From Prosopocoilus inquinatus (lineage: Eukaryota; Arthropoda; Insecta; Coleoptera; Lucanidae): DNA of 64,000 bases. Position 1 is the first letter of the stretch. Each line of letters starts with the position of its first letter. A program made the translations under genes and the position numbers. This document shows positions 53,948-64,000 of this stretch, piece by piece. The stretch is taken from assembly GCA_036172665.1 (NCBI GenBank), contig CM069872.1, positions 21,307,001 to 21,371,000 of the forward strand. The letters run 5' to 3'. The notes under the pieces are model-generated. The model was not told where the DNA came from, made no database searches, and saw nothing but the letters and a program-made list of their open reading frames with translations.

Positions 53948-54179
53948 TGTTTTCAAATTTTGGCAGTCTGGTATACGCCTAAAAATAGAACCAGAAGTGA
54001 AATATCATGGTGCGTATGCGTGAAGGATTGTACCGGTTTTCGAGAATTTTCGGCGCTTCAAGGAATACTTTCCACAAAAAATAGGTTAGATAATAAAAAC
54101 AAAAGTATAAGTGTGAAACCAAAGGGCTTGTACAGTTCTGGAAATCCTCCTGCGTAACACAGTTTTAAAAAACTGACCA

Positions 54180-54560
54180 TCCCGACGGCGCCCGGCGTCT
54201 AATTTTAGTGCACCACTAAACAATAACGCGTGAAGCTCTGATAAGATGGCGCTGTTTTCGCTGCATTTGCGGTTAAGCAGTGTTGTGCTCGAAACGTTGG
54301 CGGAATTCGCGTGGTTTTCTTTCCACGCTCACTGGCTGGCAGCTGCGGCGATAACCTCGTCGCGTGGGATGTTTATATTATTGGAAATTTATAGACGGCG
54401 ATAGCGCTTGCATTTGTTTCATGCGTATGGAGCGGTTACATGCGAATTTCGCTTAATGACCGACGCCTTGTTGACATTCCCGTTGCTATTTTCGAACGGG
54501 CGTTCGCGAATGTTTCCACCAGAAGCCGACAAACAAGCGACGCCTAACAAAAACTTTACG
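54180..54560. promoter_or_regulatory. CpG-rich block with small ORF, possible promoter or first exon
   Basis: The most CpG-rich stretch in the right half of the window. On the plus strand an ORF of 52 codons (54246-54404) starts in a fair context (AAGATGG): MALFSLHLRLSS then LETLAEFAW, a hydrophobic small peptide of no known family. Alternatively the block is the minus-strand promoter or 5' exon of a longer forked-like isoform. Neither reading can be decided here. Confidence 0.25.
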
Positions 54561-55280
54561 ATCTCGCACATGTAGGTGTATCTAGGGTCCCTAGATTTGA
54601 TTGACTTTTATCTTACTCGAGGGTTTGGAAACAATCTGTCAAATTCGTTAGTTTTTCGAGCTCGGTATCGTTTACGATACACTCCTAGAGTCTATGAGTA
54701 TTGCAACAATAAATTTAATGTTTTCTTGTCGCTCCAAGCTGCCAAATTGTCGTATAATTAATTAAAATTCGAAAGGTAACGTTGCCATTAATTGGTCGCC
54801 TAGAAAGATTACTTCGTTTCCCTAAAAATAGTAACAGATAAAGCCGTTAGTACGGCGGTTATGCTGTGGCTGAGGTACGTTTCAAGATTCCAATGTCGTG
54901 GCCAAGGTACATTTCAATATACCTGTGTTTAGATATAATCAGGCTTGGCATGTGTCGGGTATGGTTGCCGACTTCTAAGTTTCGTAAATTGGGACATCGT
55001 CTTTGAAAAATCCAAATAAAGAATTCAGACTTTTTGAAATATTATTTTAAGTAATATTTGCAAAGCAATAACGTACTATTCGAGTCATAGATAAGTCGTA
55101 GTCAGTGTTACTAGACGAATAAAAGAAGATTTCGGCCAAATGTTAGATAGCGTTTACCAATAAATTACACAAGAAAAGTAGATCATTGCAAAAAAAAATA
55201 GAGGTACGAGCAAAGGCTTTGAATCCGTGATATACTGCAAAATGCAGCACGGTTGGCAACCATACCTAGTACACAGATTT
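54561..55280. other. Unassigned sequence
   Basis: AT-rich with one 61-codon frame (54576-54761) lacking recognisable motifs. Nothing else seen. Confidence 0.4.
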
Positions 55281-55467
55281 ACCCCCAGTTTCACAAAAAT
55301 TATTTAATCAGTGATTAATTTAACAGCGTGATTAAAGCCTGTGATTGGTTGGGTGAAGCAATATAATTGGTTGTTTCAAATCTATTGTTAACTTCGTCCA
55401 ATGACGTTCCTTAATCAGAGAATTAAATTAATCGTTGATTAACAATTTTTTTTGTGAAACCCACCCT
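55281..55467. mobile_element. Small MITE (CCCCCAGTTTCACAAAA ends)
   Basis: ACCCCCAGTTTCACAAAAAT at the left pairs with TTTTTTTGTGAAACCCACCC at the right; GATTAATTTAA and TTAAATTAATC pair inside. Non-coding. Confidence 0.65.
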
Positions 55468-55566
55468 AAGTGTTACAGCTCATTTTGACTGCAATTCTAT
55501 TATACATTATTTTAAGTAATGTTTAAATGAAAATGTTGAAACAATTTTTTTTTTGAGATTTGATGA

Positions 55567-55625
55567 GGCTCCAGGCGCGCGGTTCACGCGCCTGTACGAA
55601 AATCCGTCACAGCACAGTGACGGCG
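55567..55625. other. Two adjacent strong hairpins
   Basis: CAGGCGCG/CGCGCCTG with a short loop, nine bases, then CCGTCAC/GTGACGG with a short loop. Both stems are perfect and GC-rich in AT-rich surroundings. This could be a structured RNA or the end of an element. Confidence 0.3.
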
Positions 55626-55821
55626 TTACCTGATTTTGATTTTGCGCCATCAAAAGCTCTCAGAATTTCATTTTTCGTTTCTGAAATCTTGTCCTTTATA
55701 TTTTCTTTAACTCTACATGAAAGTGTGATGATTCAAAGGTACTTCAGTTATATCTAATTTGTTATTTAAAATGTAGATAAAATTAATAACTTACGCCTAC
55801 GTCAAACACTGCTCTCAAATT

Positions 55822-56070
55822 ATGTCAGACAACATACAATCTGAAATTACCAACAAATATGATAGTTTGTTTCCAAACCCTCCCGAACAAGTTAAACGTC
55901 AGCTTAAGGCGCGCTCTCAGGCGGCCAGGGGTTTGACCTTATACTGTGCGAAAATTTTTAGCAAATTGCAAGCGTATTGCTGCCTGATAAGCAATATTGC
56001 ACAAAGCGGAAAATTCGAACACATTCGCGTGTCATTGCAATTTTACTCTGTGGCAAGTCTACTCAGATAG
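55822..56070 (+). other. Unrecognised ORF, 82 aa
   Basis: Starts MSDNIQSEITNKYDSLFPNP and has a basic segment (VKRQLKARSQAARG). Composition in the first 40 codons looks coding-like, but the C-terminal half runs into the fold-back that follows. I know no family. It could be a small gene, an exon, or part of the retrozyme-like element next to it. Confidence 0.2.
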
Positions 56071-56345
56071 CTGTGGGAACCTCAAGTATCCTCTGTATAG
56101 CGCTAATGGGGGGGTCCCATCAGCAAAGAGTAGGTCGAGAAACTCCACTGCAATTCGAACGACTAAGCTGTTGTCTGCTATTACTGGTCTTACCAGTTTA
56201 AAATGGGGCAAGTCGTTCGGATTGCAGTGGAGTTTCTCGAGTTACTCTTCTGCTGATGAGGCCCCAATTAGGGCTGAAATAGCGCTATACAGAGGATGCT
56301 TGATGGCCACACTGCAATCTGAGCAGACTTGCTACAGTATAAAGT
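56066..56345. repeat. Fold-back element carrying a hammerhead core
   Basis: Arms 56070-56165 and 56203-56330 are inverted copies (CCTCTGTATAGCGCTA, GAGAAACTCCACTGCAAT and complements). The left arm has the degenerate complement of the hammerhead core, the right arm the intact one. The sequence CCTCTGTA...TACAGAGG links it to 14620-14900. It has no protein-coding remnant. Confidence 0.7.
56253..56280 (+). ncRNA. Hammerhead ribozyme core, consensus-like
   Basis: CTGATGA (56253-56259), then stem II, GGCCC paired with GGGCT (one G-U closing pair) around a six-base CAATTA loop, then GAAA (56276-56279). Every invariant core base is present with no extra residues. Helix III is ATAGCGCTAT-like against TATAGCGCTA in the left arm, with one extra A; helix I is the long stem before CTGATGA. 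The cleavage-site base could not be fixed because the left arm is degenerate. Confidence 0.55.
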
Positions 56346-56359
56346 TAAACGTCAATAAT

Positions 56360-57600
56360 TATATTTAGGAGCCCTAGATGTAACGTAATGCGAAAACTAA
56401 ATGAAATGTCCTAAGGACCTAAGGGGTTGTTAGGTGTAAAAGTGGATTCACATTGCACATATACACGAAAACGGAAACGAAAGTTACCGATTATTTTTAC
56501 AGCAAATCACAGGTTCTCTCTAGAAGCAAGGTTGGTCGTTTCTTCGGGGGATAATAGTGCCCACCCAGTGGAAACGGCGTGGGGAGAAACAATAGATGTT
56601 ACAATTAAGGGCATGACCAAGCAACTTAGGCAATGAGAGTGTGGTGGGGGTATATACGGCGGGGAGGCCGGAGAGTGTACACTCAAATGATCCCAAAACG
56701 CACAAAAACACCCCAGGACCCGCTTGAAAAAGTTAAAAGAAACTGTTGAATCATGTGGCCGAGTTATTCTAAACCAGGGTCGCTATAGGTCCCAAAAAGC
56801 CTGTTAGCACGTCGGCGAGAGTACTCATGCATTGGCTTACGCACAAATTATACTGGGTTTCTCAAAACCTACGGAGGAGATTAAAAGGGTAGCTAGGGAA
56901 GATCAAATTAAAGAGTTTTTCTTAATAAATTTTTGGTGAAAACGCAATAACTAAAAAGTTACAAGAATTTAAAGCGAAATTAATTAACAAGCAAAAGTTA
57001 GTTAAAATTTGAGGCATTTATGAGTTAATTGAACACTGCTTTACAATAAACAACTATTTTAAAAAATGTAGTCACGTTAAAGCTTTGGCTGCTTCATTTT
57101 TTCTTCTAATGCCCAAAAACGGGTTTTCATGTCGTTGTGGATCGCCTACTAATTAGAAACTAAACTAGGAAACAGATTAACATGGACATTTTAGGAATGG
57201 TGGTTTTGATAAATTTAGAGTTTATTTAATAATAAAGTTGCATTTTGTGAAATCATTTTTATTAATTGAGAAGCTACAGGTGTAAGTTAAAGAAGAAATT
57301 AAGAAAGTTAAGCTGTTATAACTTTCTTATTATTGAGTTTTGGTCAAAAGATAATTAAAAAAAAAGATTTATTTTGATGTCCTACAGCTGCCCTTTCAAT
57401 CTTCTCCGTAGGTTGTGAGACACCAATATAATAAAGAAATAACGACGAACATTAACTCAAAATTTGGCGTTAAACCCAATCAAATAAAAAAGCAAAAAAA
57501 TGTGAGAGTGAAGAGAATAAATGTCAAAACTTGAATGAAGTTTAAAGTAAAAAATACCACAAACTCGTTGTTCCTTCAAAGTTCCATTTGAGAAAAAAAA
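56360..57600. other. Unassigned, probably element-derived
   Basis: A 69-codon frame (56427-56636) with a basic TRKRKRKL segment sits in locally GC-richer sequence. I recognise no domain. The rest is AT-rich and empty. Confidence 0.3.
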
Positions 57601-58006
57601 AAGGTGCGAGCTAGTGAAAATTTCATATGTTGTAAAAAATGTTAAAAGCCAAAATGCAATCAAAGGAATGGCTTTCTGGAATTACTTGATCGCACGAGAA
57701 CCAAAAAAACACATGATTCATTGCTTTGCAAAATAAAAAGCAAAAAAAGAATTTTTCGTTGTCATGGAAACCAAAATTACCAAGTGAAATACATACATTC
57801 ATACTCACAATGATCTGTAATGTAGAGTAATGTAAAAATATACAGGCCGTTTCATTTAAAATTAGAGAGTTGATGTCAGTTCCGGCGAAACCGGAAGTCG
57901 TTTAATGGTCAGTGCTACGAAAATTCAGCTTTTTATTTAATTTATTGATTCTGAATTTTATGCGAAAAAAAATGTAGAAGGGTGAACACATAGCATGGAC
58001 ACCCTG
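57600..58006. mobile_element. Diverged half of a family A MITE
   Basis: Shares the GTTAAAAGCCAAAATGCAATC, CCGGCGAAACCGGAAGTC and AGAAGGGTGAACACAT blocks with the right arm of family A, but with many changes and a shortened end. Confidence 0.65.
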
Positions 58007-58029
58007 GATTGAGTATTGGACTTACGTTT

Positions 58030-58300
58030 ATTCGATTTTTTTCTCCGTTTTGATCTCTCCCATCACCTGCCAAACGGTGTACAGGTTTTTTAATAACACC
58101 CAATAGACCAATCCTCGCTTACCATTCTAACCCGCTACCCCCACCGACAACTATAAATATCACGACAACGGGCGTACCTAGTCAGTCTCGACGATTAACG
58201 CGAAACAGTTGCAAGACTAACAGCAACACCACCACCTTCAGCAGCCCTGAGGAAGAGACACAAGGAAGAACGAAACGTTGGCAGTAGATGAAATAAGTGT
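58030..58300 (+). other. Penelope-like 5' terminal fragment with promoter-like box
   Basis: More GC-rich than its surroundings. CTATAAATATC near 58150 is followed after about 30 bases by TCAGTC, a TATA-to-initiator spacing, then by the CTGAGGA...GAAACGTT motif (58247-58279). That order suggests the terminal repeat of a Penelope-like element of another subfamily. No coding sequence is attached. Confidence 0.4.
58247..58279 (+). ncRNA. Hammerhead-like motif, degenerate
   Basis: CTGAGGA followed 18 bases later by GAAACGTT. Stem II is poor, so this looks like a decayed or alternative version of the motif seen at 21690, 32359 and 46354. Confidence 0.25.
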
Positions 58301-58481
58301 GACATTCCAATTGGAAGCCAATTCAATTATGGTGATGGTGTAGGTCATGGTTTCTTAATTAAATCACATAAAAAGCAAAGATGCGTAACCAATTTTTGTT
58401 TTTTTTTTTTTTAATGGAAACCATAGTTGACGTTGACTTGACATTAAAAAGAGTATTTTCTTAGCTTCCTAAAAATATATC

Positions 58482-58920
58482 GGATGTCTCAATAAGGACG
58501 GCGATCGGCGATATACATCAAACCGTAGCATTTACAGCTTCGGGAGAAACAAAGAAATATGGTCAAAGCGACCAAGTGAAATTCAAAGAAAATATTTTTA
58601 AATATTTGAGTTGCCCGCAAGGGGGCACAATCAATAGGCCCAACAATAAAAATCAATTTTACTAACAAAAGTCTCAGAATAAGTTATAGCTTTGATAGCG
58701 CCATTGGAAAGCTGAATTAATTCTGCACAACTTTAATCTTGGATTCATTATTGTAAAATTAATTTTTATTTTTGAGTTTATTGATTGCACCCCCTTGCGG
58801 GCAACTCAGATATTTAAAAATATTTTGTTTGAAATTCTCTTGATCACCTATTTTTTTTTTCTCCCGAAGCGAAAGGTACATTTTTCTAATGGATATCGCC
58901 TCCTCTATTCTTAATTACTG
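58482..58920. repeat. Fold-back element beside the mariner
   Basis: AGTTGCCCGCAAGGGGGCAC near 58610 and its near-complement near 58795 lie in arms that pair over about 130 bp (58490-58630 and 58780-58910). No coding content. Confidence 0.7.
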
Positions 58921-58922
58921 CA

Positions 58923-60179
58923 TACGTGGGCTGCTGGAAAATTTTCTGGAATCTAGTAGGTCTAGAATTGTTAGTGTTTATCAACTGTCATATTTGAAAA
59001 ATTTGACGTCTTTCGCCTATAATTCTTTTGAATAATTCTATCCAAGTGAACTAGTTTTGTTTGAGAAAAAGTAATTTTATGTAAATATGGAAATCTTGCG
59101 TGAAAATTTTCGTTCCATGATTTTTTACGATTTCAAATGTGGTCTAACGCCGAAACAATGCCTCGATCGGTTTCATTTGGCTTTTGGAGATGAAGCACCA
59201 TCAAGAATTCCAGCGTGGACGTACCTCTCTCAGTGACGAATTTCATGAAGGTCATTCATCAATATCTGTTGTTGCCACTAATGTATATGCTGTGCGTGAA
59301 ATGCTTGAGCGAGATTGACATGTGACATACCGTGAGATTCAAGCATCCTCACGCATTGACATGAAAGCAATACACCAGATTTTGCATGATCATTTGAACG
59401 TACGAAAGCTTTGCAGTCGTTGGATCCCTCAAAATTTAACAGAAGCGCAAAAGCAGGGTCGTGTCAAGTGGTGCGAAGAAATGCTCAAGAAATTCAATGG
59501 AGGTCGTTCTAATTTAGTTTATAACATCGTTACCTGTGACGAAACGTGGATCTATTCGTACGAGCCAGAAAGTAAACAACAATCTACCGTTTGGGTATTT
59601 CAAAATGAACCAAAACCAACAAAAGTTGCCCGTTCACGCAGTGCTGCGAAACAAATGATTGCTTGTTTCTTTGGTTTAACTGGACATGTAGCAACCGTGG
59701 CTTTAGAGGATCGAAAAACCGTGAATGCTGATTGGTATACTACAATTTCTTTGCCGGAAGTCATCGATCAAATAAGAAGAAACGATTGAAATCGACGAAT
59801 TATTCTCCATTATGACAACGCCAGCCTCACTCAGCCCGTCAAACGTTGACTTTTTGTCCAACAAAAATGTTGAATTAAAGACTCATTGTCCATATTCACC
59901 TGATTTATCACCTAATGATTTCTTTTTCTTCCCAAATATCAAAAATAAAATGCGTGGTGAGTGATTTTCGTCGGCTGAAGCAGCGGTTGAAACATTCCGG
60001 ACACTGGTTTCTGAGGTACCCTCTTTAGAGTGGAAAACGTGCTTTAGAAATTGATTCGAGCGTATGCAAAAGTGTATTGACGTCAAAGACGAATACTTCG
60101 AAAAACAATGATACCGTTTACCAAATTTCGTATGCGTTTTTTCACACCGTTTCAAGAAACTTTTCCATTAGCCCACGTA
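58923..60179 (+). pseudogene. Broken mariner transposon
   Basis: The ends CGTGGGCTGCTGGAAAA (58925) and the complement TTTTCCATTAGCCCACG (to 60177) are flanked by TA at both sides; the element is about 1.25 kb, a normal mariner length. The transposase begins at 59086 (MEILRENF), with helix-turn-helix regions in two frames. The longest frame, 59322-59789, has HQILHDHLNVRKLCSRW and the first catalytic Asp in VTCDETWIY. HYDNAS (second Asp) and YSPDLSPNDF (third Asp, DD34D type) follow in broken frames. Several stops and a deletion near 59210 disable it. Confidence 0.92.
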
Positions 60180-60299
60180 CATGTGGTGTAACCTGGAGAT
60201 TAAATTTTCAATAAATTCTTGGAGAGTATTCTCTCATCCTGCAATTACTGCAGCTTTCGGTTCACTGTGGTTAAGAGTTGTTCCTACACGGTTTCGAAC

Positions 60300-61290
60300 T
60301 TTTCTTTTAAAAGCATCTCAAAGATGTTCTATGGCAAACGTGGGCATATAAATCCAAAAACAGCGAGCTCGTAGTATCGCTACTATTCGACGGTAAAAAA
60401 ATGAAATCCTTAACAAACAAGTGTAATCTCATAGTAGTTATAAAAAAGTTTCGTGTTCCATTGGCTGTTGTGGGGACGTACTCCGTCATGTTCGTCTACC
60501 ACACCTACGCCTACGCTTGTTTAATGGGATTTAGATCGAGACTATTAGGATTAACGGAATGTGAACAGCATATAAGTAATAAATAACCTGTCCAATACGT
60601 AAAATTAGGCTTCGTAAAAGGAGCAAATGACATTACATTTTCAATTACGATGATTTCCAGATAGTAATTTGTATCCACAGACCTCACGGGTATAGGAACT
60701 AACTCTATGCGGTCATTAAAACAGACTCCTCCCTAAAACATTACGAAGCCACCATCATAAGGAATCCTTGGTGAGATATTGCAAACTACAAATCTCTCCC
60801 ATTTTTCTCCAGACATGGAGATTTAAGGCCGACCCTTGAATAAAACCTTTTTGCATTCATCATTATCCAGTTTTGAAGATTTCTGATAAAGCGCAATCGT
60901 TGAACTTTATAATTTCTGGCGTTTAATGGTTTGTTTTTTTTTACCGATTGTTTGCTGGTTAATCCCGCTTTATTTAAAGGTCTTCTAACTGTTCGACCAC
61001 GATTACACGATTGCGAACATTTTCAAGATCATTTTTTAATACAGTACCAGTGATTCTATACTTTCTAAGAGCGAGTTGCCTAAGAAGATGCTCATCCCGT
61101 GGATTGGTACATGGTTTTTGACCTTGTCCTGGTCTTCGAAGGTGAGGACTTGTCTCGTTATATGTGACCATGTGACTCCTGCTGGAATAATTTTTTCCAA
61201 CATTTCTGCCATTGAGCATTTCTTATCCTGGAAAGTTGATGCTCTTACTCCTCCTCCAAAGATAAATTCCTTCGATGATTTTGTGCAGGT
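60300..61290 (-). pseudogene. Second Tc1-like transposase, broken
   Basis: From 61280 down: an LSLEEE start, then RRPGQGQKPCTNPRDEHLLR (61219-60974), the linker between the two Tc1 DNA-binding domains; then LTSKQSVKKNKPLNARNYK and QNWIM. The catalytic-loop piece IELVPIPVRS and the third-residue region SLDLNPIKQA (near 60540, with Lys in place of the expected Glu) follow. Frameshifts break it throughout. It differs from the copy at 29.5 kb. Inverted ends were not found. Confidence 0.75.
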
Positions 61291-62119
61291 TTTGGTGGGT
61301 TCTCTGTCAACCTCAAAACTTCTCTTTTGATGTTAAATCTACCAAGGTCACAAATGCGTTCCCAAAGAAAAGAAATTAAAGGTTCCGACACAAGTGTCGC
61401 TTCTGGTATTCTGTGATTATATTACAAGGAGATTCAGGTAACCCGTTCATTAAAAATTTATGAACTTCTCATTTAAATTTCTATTTCATATCTTATATTT
61501 GTAAGTTAGCGATAATGATCTATTAAAATATAAAAACGTGTTCATCTGAATTTGTGGTGTAGTGACCGTGGGAACTGTTAAACTCATGTCGTGAATTAAA
61601 TCATACGGCTTACCTTTTAATTTTGACATTTGCCGAAAATAATACACAAATTTCTGATAACATTTATTTCTATCTAGCAAAAATAACATTTTTAGAATTC
61701 TTTATTTAAGGTATTATTACTTATGTGTGCTGGGGCAATAATTCATAGGATAATGAACAAGCAGGATATTCGTTATGTGGGGGGAATAATTATATAAAGC
61801 TATTGGGGTCTTAAATCCGGAAATAAAGGATTACACCATTCCCATTAATTAATATGATTCATAAACAAAATATTAATTGGATCGTCCCGCTTTTAGGTTA
61901 GACATAAACACGTTTGACGTACGCCTGTAAACAGACGGACGTGAAAGTGTATGTGACACACGCTACGACTTGCGTACACAGCCGTGAAAGCTCACTAGAC
62001 CACAAATTCAATGATCACATTATACTTCCAACTTTCGAACACATCCGTTTATATCAGAAGTTGCTGTCAACTTTTTTATTTTAAACGGGCCCATTTTTTT
62101 ATTGCATTTTTGAATAACG
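61291..62119. other. Unassigned AT-rich sequence
   Basis: No gene, clear repeat or RNA identified on either strand. Confidence 0.4.
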
Positions 62120-63783
62120 ATGTTGTTGTGCGCTGCTCTGCAGAAAGCTGTTGAAGAAAAACACAAACTCTATTCAGTTGTGAAGTTTAACATTCATTCA
62201 TTGCCGTTACAAAATTTTAGATTTTTATTTCGTTTTGAAAAACATGATATTATTAGTCTTCATAAAGCTTTACAATTACGTATTAGATTTGAAACTACTG
62301 ACCAGCACGTTATAGGTGGTACAGAGTGACTACGCGAGAATTCCTACCCCCTTTAGCTCTTTTGTTTTTGATTTTAGGAAAAAATACTTAATACAAAACT
62401 TAAAGGGACTAATTCAAAGTTTCTCTGCGTGCTCACAGAAAAACAATTGATGGTCGGATAAAAGAGATATAAACTAAACATAAGTATTTTTAAATGGAAC
62501 ACCCTGTATATTATTACTTTTTCGATTCGAAATAAAATTTTAAAGGGACTACATGTATAATAAAACTTATAAGGTAGAAGATGTCTATAAAATAATTCCT
62601 GCTTAATTTTTTTTTATTTTTGATTTTAGATAGAAAGAAAGATAAAAGAAGTTGTAGAATTTATTTCAGTACTGCTACAGATATTCACAACAAACAATTG
62701 AGCGTCAGATCCCCCAAAAGATTAACGAAGTTTTGGTTTTAAATAAAATAACAAAAAATAAAATTTTACTTTTAATAAATAAATATTAAACCGATTTACA
62801 TATTTTTAAAAAATTAACTTTTTAACTAGAAACGAAAAATATTTCGGAAAAATTGAACTTTAAAAAATGACTGAAAATTTAACGCAAAACATATTCAAAG
62901 CATCTTCAATTTCTTTTACAGGAGGTGTAAATCTTTTTAACATGTTTTGAATCACATTTCTTAGTATAAAAGGATCATTATACAAATTTTCTATTTCTAA
63001 AATTCAAAAATAAAATAAATTAAATAGGAAATATTTTATCGACACCTTCTATATTACTGGTTTTATTATATACGTAGTCCCAGTAGAATGTAATTTAGAA
63101 TCGAAAATCGTAATAATATACAAGGTGTTCCATTAAAAAAAACTTAAGTTTTGTTTATATCTCGTTTATCCGACCATCAATTGTTTTTCTGTGAGCACAC
63201 AGACAAACTTTGAATTAGTCCCTATAAGTTTTGTATTAAACATTTTTTCCCGAAATCAAAAATAAAGGAGTTAAAGAGGGTAGGAATTCTTGCGTAGTCA
63301 GCCTGTACATATACTCGTAGCTATTCTAAAATTTTCTAACTGTAAAAATAATGCTTACATTTCAGGCATTGCAAGCTGATGTCTAGTACTCAGGTGATTT
63401 ACTTATCCTAACTGATGAAAAGGATTACAGGATGAGTTTGGATTACACTATTCTGCCATTAGTAAAATATTAAATGCAAAAATAGATTTCGTATACAGAA
63501 AATGGGGAAAATTACTACTAAACCTTTCTGACAACAAGTGGTTTGTTTGTCAGACCTTCAAAAAAATCTGGCAGAAGCAGTACAAGCAAAAGGTACTCCT
63601 TTAACAAACTGCATTGGTTTTATTGATGGTATTGCAAAAGCCATATGTACACCAATATTAAACCAAAAAGAAATGTATAGCGGTCATAAACGTTACCACT
63701 GCATGAAATTTCAGTGTATCACAATATCGATTGGAATTATTATACTTATGGAATCACCCACATTATTAGAATATTTACAATAA
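62120..63783 (+). pseudogene. PIF/Harbinger transposase remnant split by a MITE
   Basis: Piece one (62120-62329) reads NFRFLFRFEKHDIISLHKAL, the N-terminal motif of HARBI1-like proteins. Piece two (about 63310-63783) contains NCIGFIDGIAKAICTP, where the catalytic Asp lies in the GFIDG box, and MYSGHKRYHCMKFQCI, the conserved YNGHKRxHxxKFQ block of Harbinger nucleases. The second and third acidic residues are beyond the open frame or lost. Stops occur between. A MITE (62319-63308) separates the two halves. Confidence 0.75.
62319..63308. mobile_element. MITE with 170-bp inverted ends inside the Harbinger transposase
   Basis: Ends GTGACTACGCGAGAATTCC and GGAATTCTTGCGTAGTCA; the arms pair to about 62490 and 63150 (CAATTGATGGTCGGATAAA and complement). 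Flanks GTACA at each side suggest a 5-bp duplication. Further TACAGGGTG-type ends at 62500 and 63120 indicate another element nested inside. No transposase. Confidence 0.75.
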
Positions 63784-64000
63784 AAAAATAATCAGTACTT
63801 ATTTATTAAACTCAAATTTAGTGTATTTAGATTATCTTAAAAAATTACAAAAATATATGTAAAATTAATAACAGTTCAGATAACTGCAAAACTGCCCGTT
63901 CTGGTTTGTATGGGAGGTGTATATTAAAATATATACGTTATTGGTCCTTCTTTGTTATATTTTCCAATAAATTTAATAGCAAACTAGTTCTTTCCATTTC
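63784..64000. other. AT-rich end of window
   Basis: Nothing recognisable; the remainder of the Harbinger element may continue past the window. Confidence 0.3.

Noticed and set aside
53623..54157. 119- and 80-codon ORFs
   Set aside because: Low-complexity, Phe-rich translations of T-rich minisatellite; no motif.
58030..58300. Independent host promoter because of TATA and initiator spacing
   Set aside because: The adjoining GAAACGTT motif fits a retroelement terminal repeat better; no host exon follows.

Overview
This is a eukaryotic nuclear DNA window, almost certainly from an insect (a beetle is my guess, not shown by the sequence). It is AT-rich. It holds four recognisable host genes, and most of the rest is layered transposable-element debris. 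The insect call rests on an arthropod-type coronin, a forked/espin-like actin bundler, very short introns (mostly 54-63 nt) and the mix of mariner, Tc1, piggyBac, hAT, Harbinger, Ty3/gypsy and Penelope-like elements. No tRNA, rRNA, CRISPR or prokaryotic feature was seen.

Host genes, left to right. (1) Coronin, minus strand, 7186-11452: six exons give 431 codons with no stop, so the C-terminal coiled-coil exon(s) were not found. (2) GPN3 GTPase, plus strand, 19078-20708: three exons, complete, 274 aa. (3) NDUFA12 subunit of mitochondrial complex I, minus strand, 20789-24696: three exons, complete, 142 aa, tail-to-tail with GPN3 with only 80 bp between stop codons. (4) A forked/espin-like actin-bundling protein, minus strand, 25513-40685: nine exons, 654 aa from the ATG at 40682, with two WH2-like motifs, coiled coils and an acidic tail. 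Its first intron (about 12.8 kb) is packed with mobile elements. A good splice acceptor just before that ATG suggests more exons upstream. Coronin and forked are both actin-binding proteins; the other two are unrelated housekeeping genes.

Mobile DNA. 0-7 kb: a degraded LINE and nested fold-back MITEs. 8-18 kb: MITEs, a hAT element with a perfect 8-bp target duplication, and a Harbinger-type MITE. 21-23.5 kb: MITEs inside NDUFA12 intron 2. 28-38 kb: a broken Ty3/gypsy copy, split by a Tc1 element that was itself split by a head-to-head pair of Penelope-like GIY-YIG elements, then a pogo/Tigger remnant and a broken piggyBac transposase. 42.4-47.4 kb: a multi-level nested palindrome with a 147-bp tandem array. 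48-58 kb: solo LTR, fold-back arms and T-rich minisatellite. 58.5-64 kb: broken mariner, Tc1 and Harbinger transposases.

The most notable signals are: hammerhead-ribozyme-like cores (CTGANGA ... GAAA), most of them inside inverted duplications, with a particularly good core at 56253; the Penelope-like palindrome with a perfect 14-bp target duplication; two GC-AG introns in the forked-like gene; and two 57-nt stop-free, in-frame introns in coronin that would be mistaken for coding sequence.
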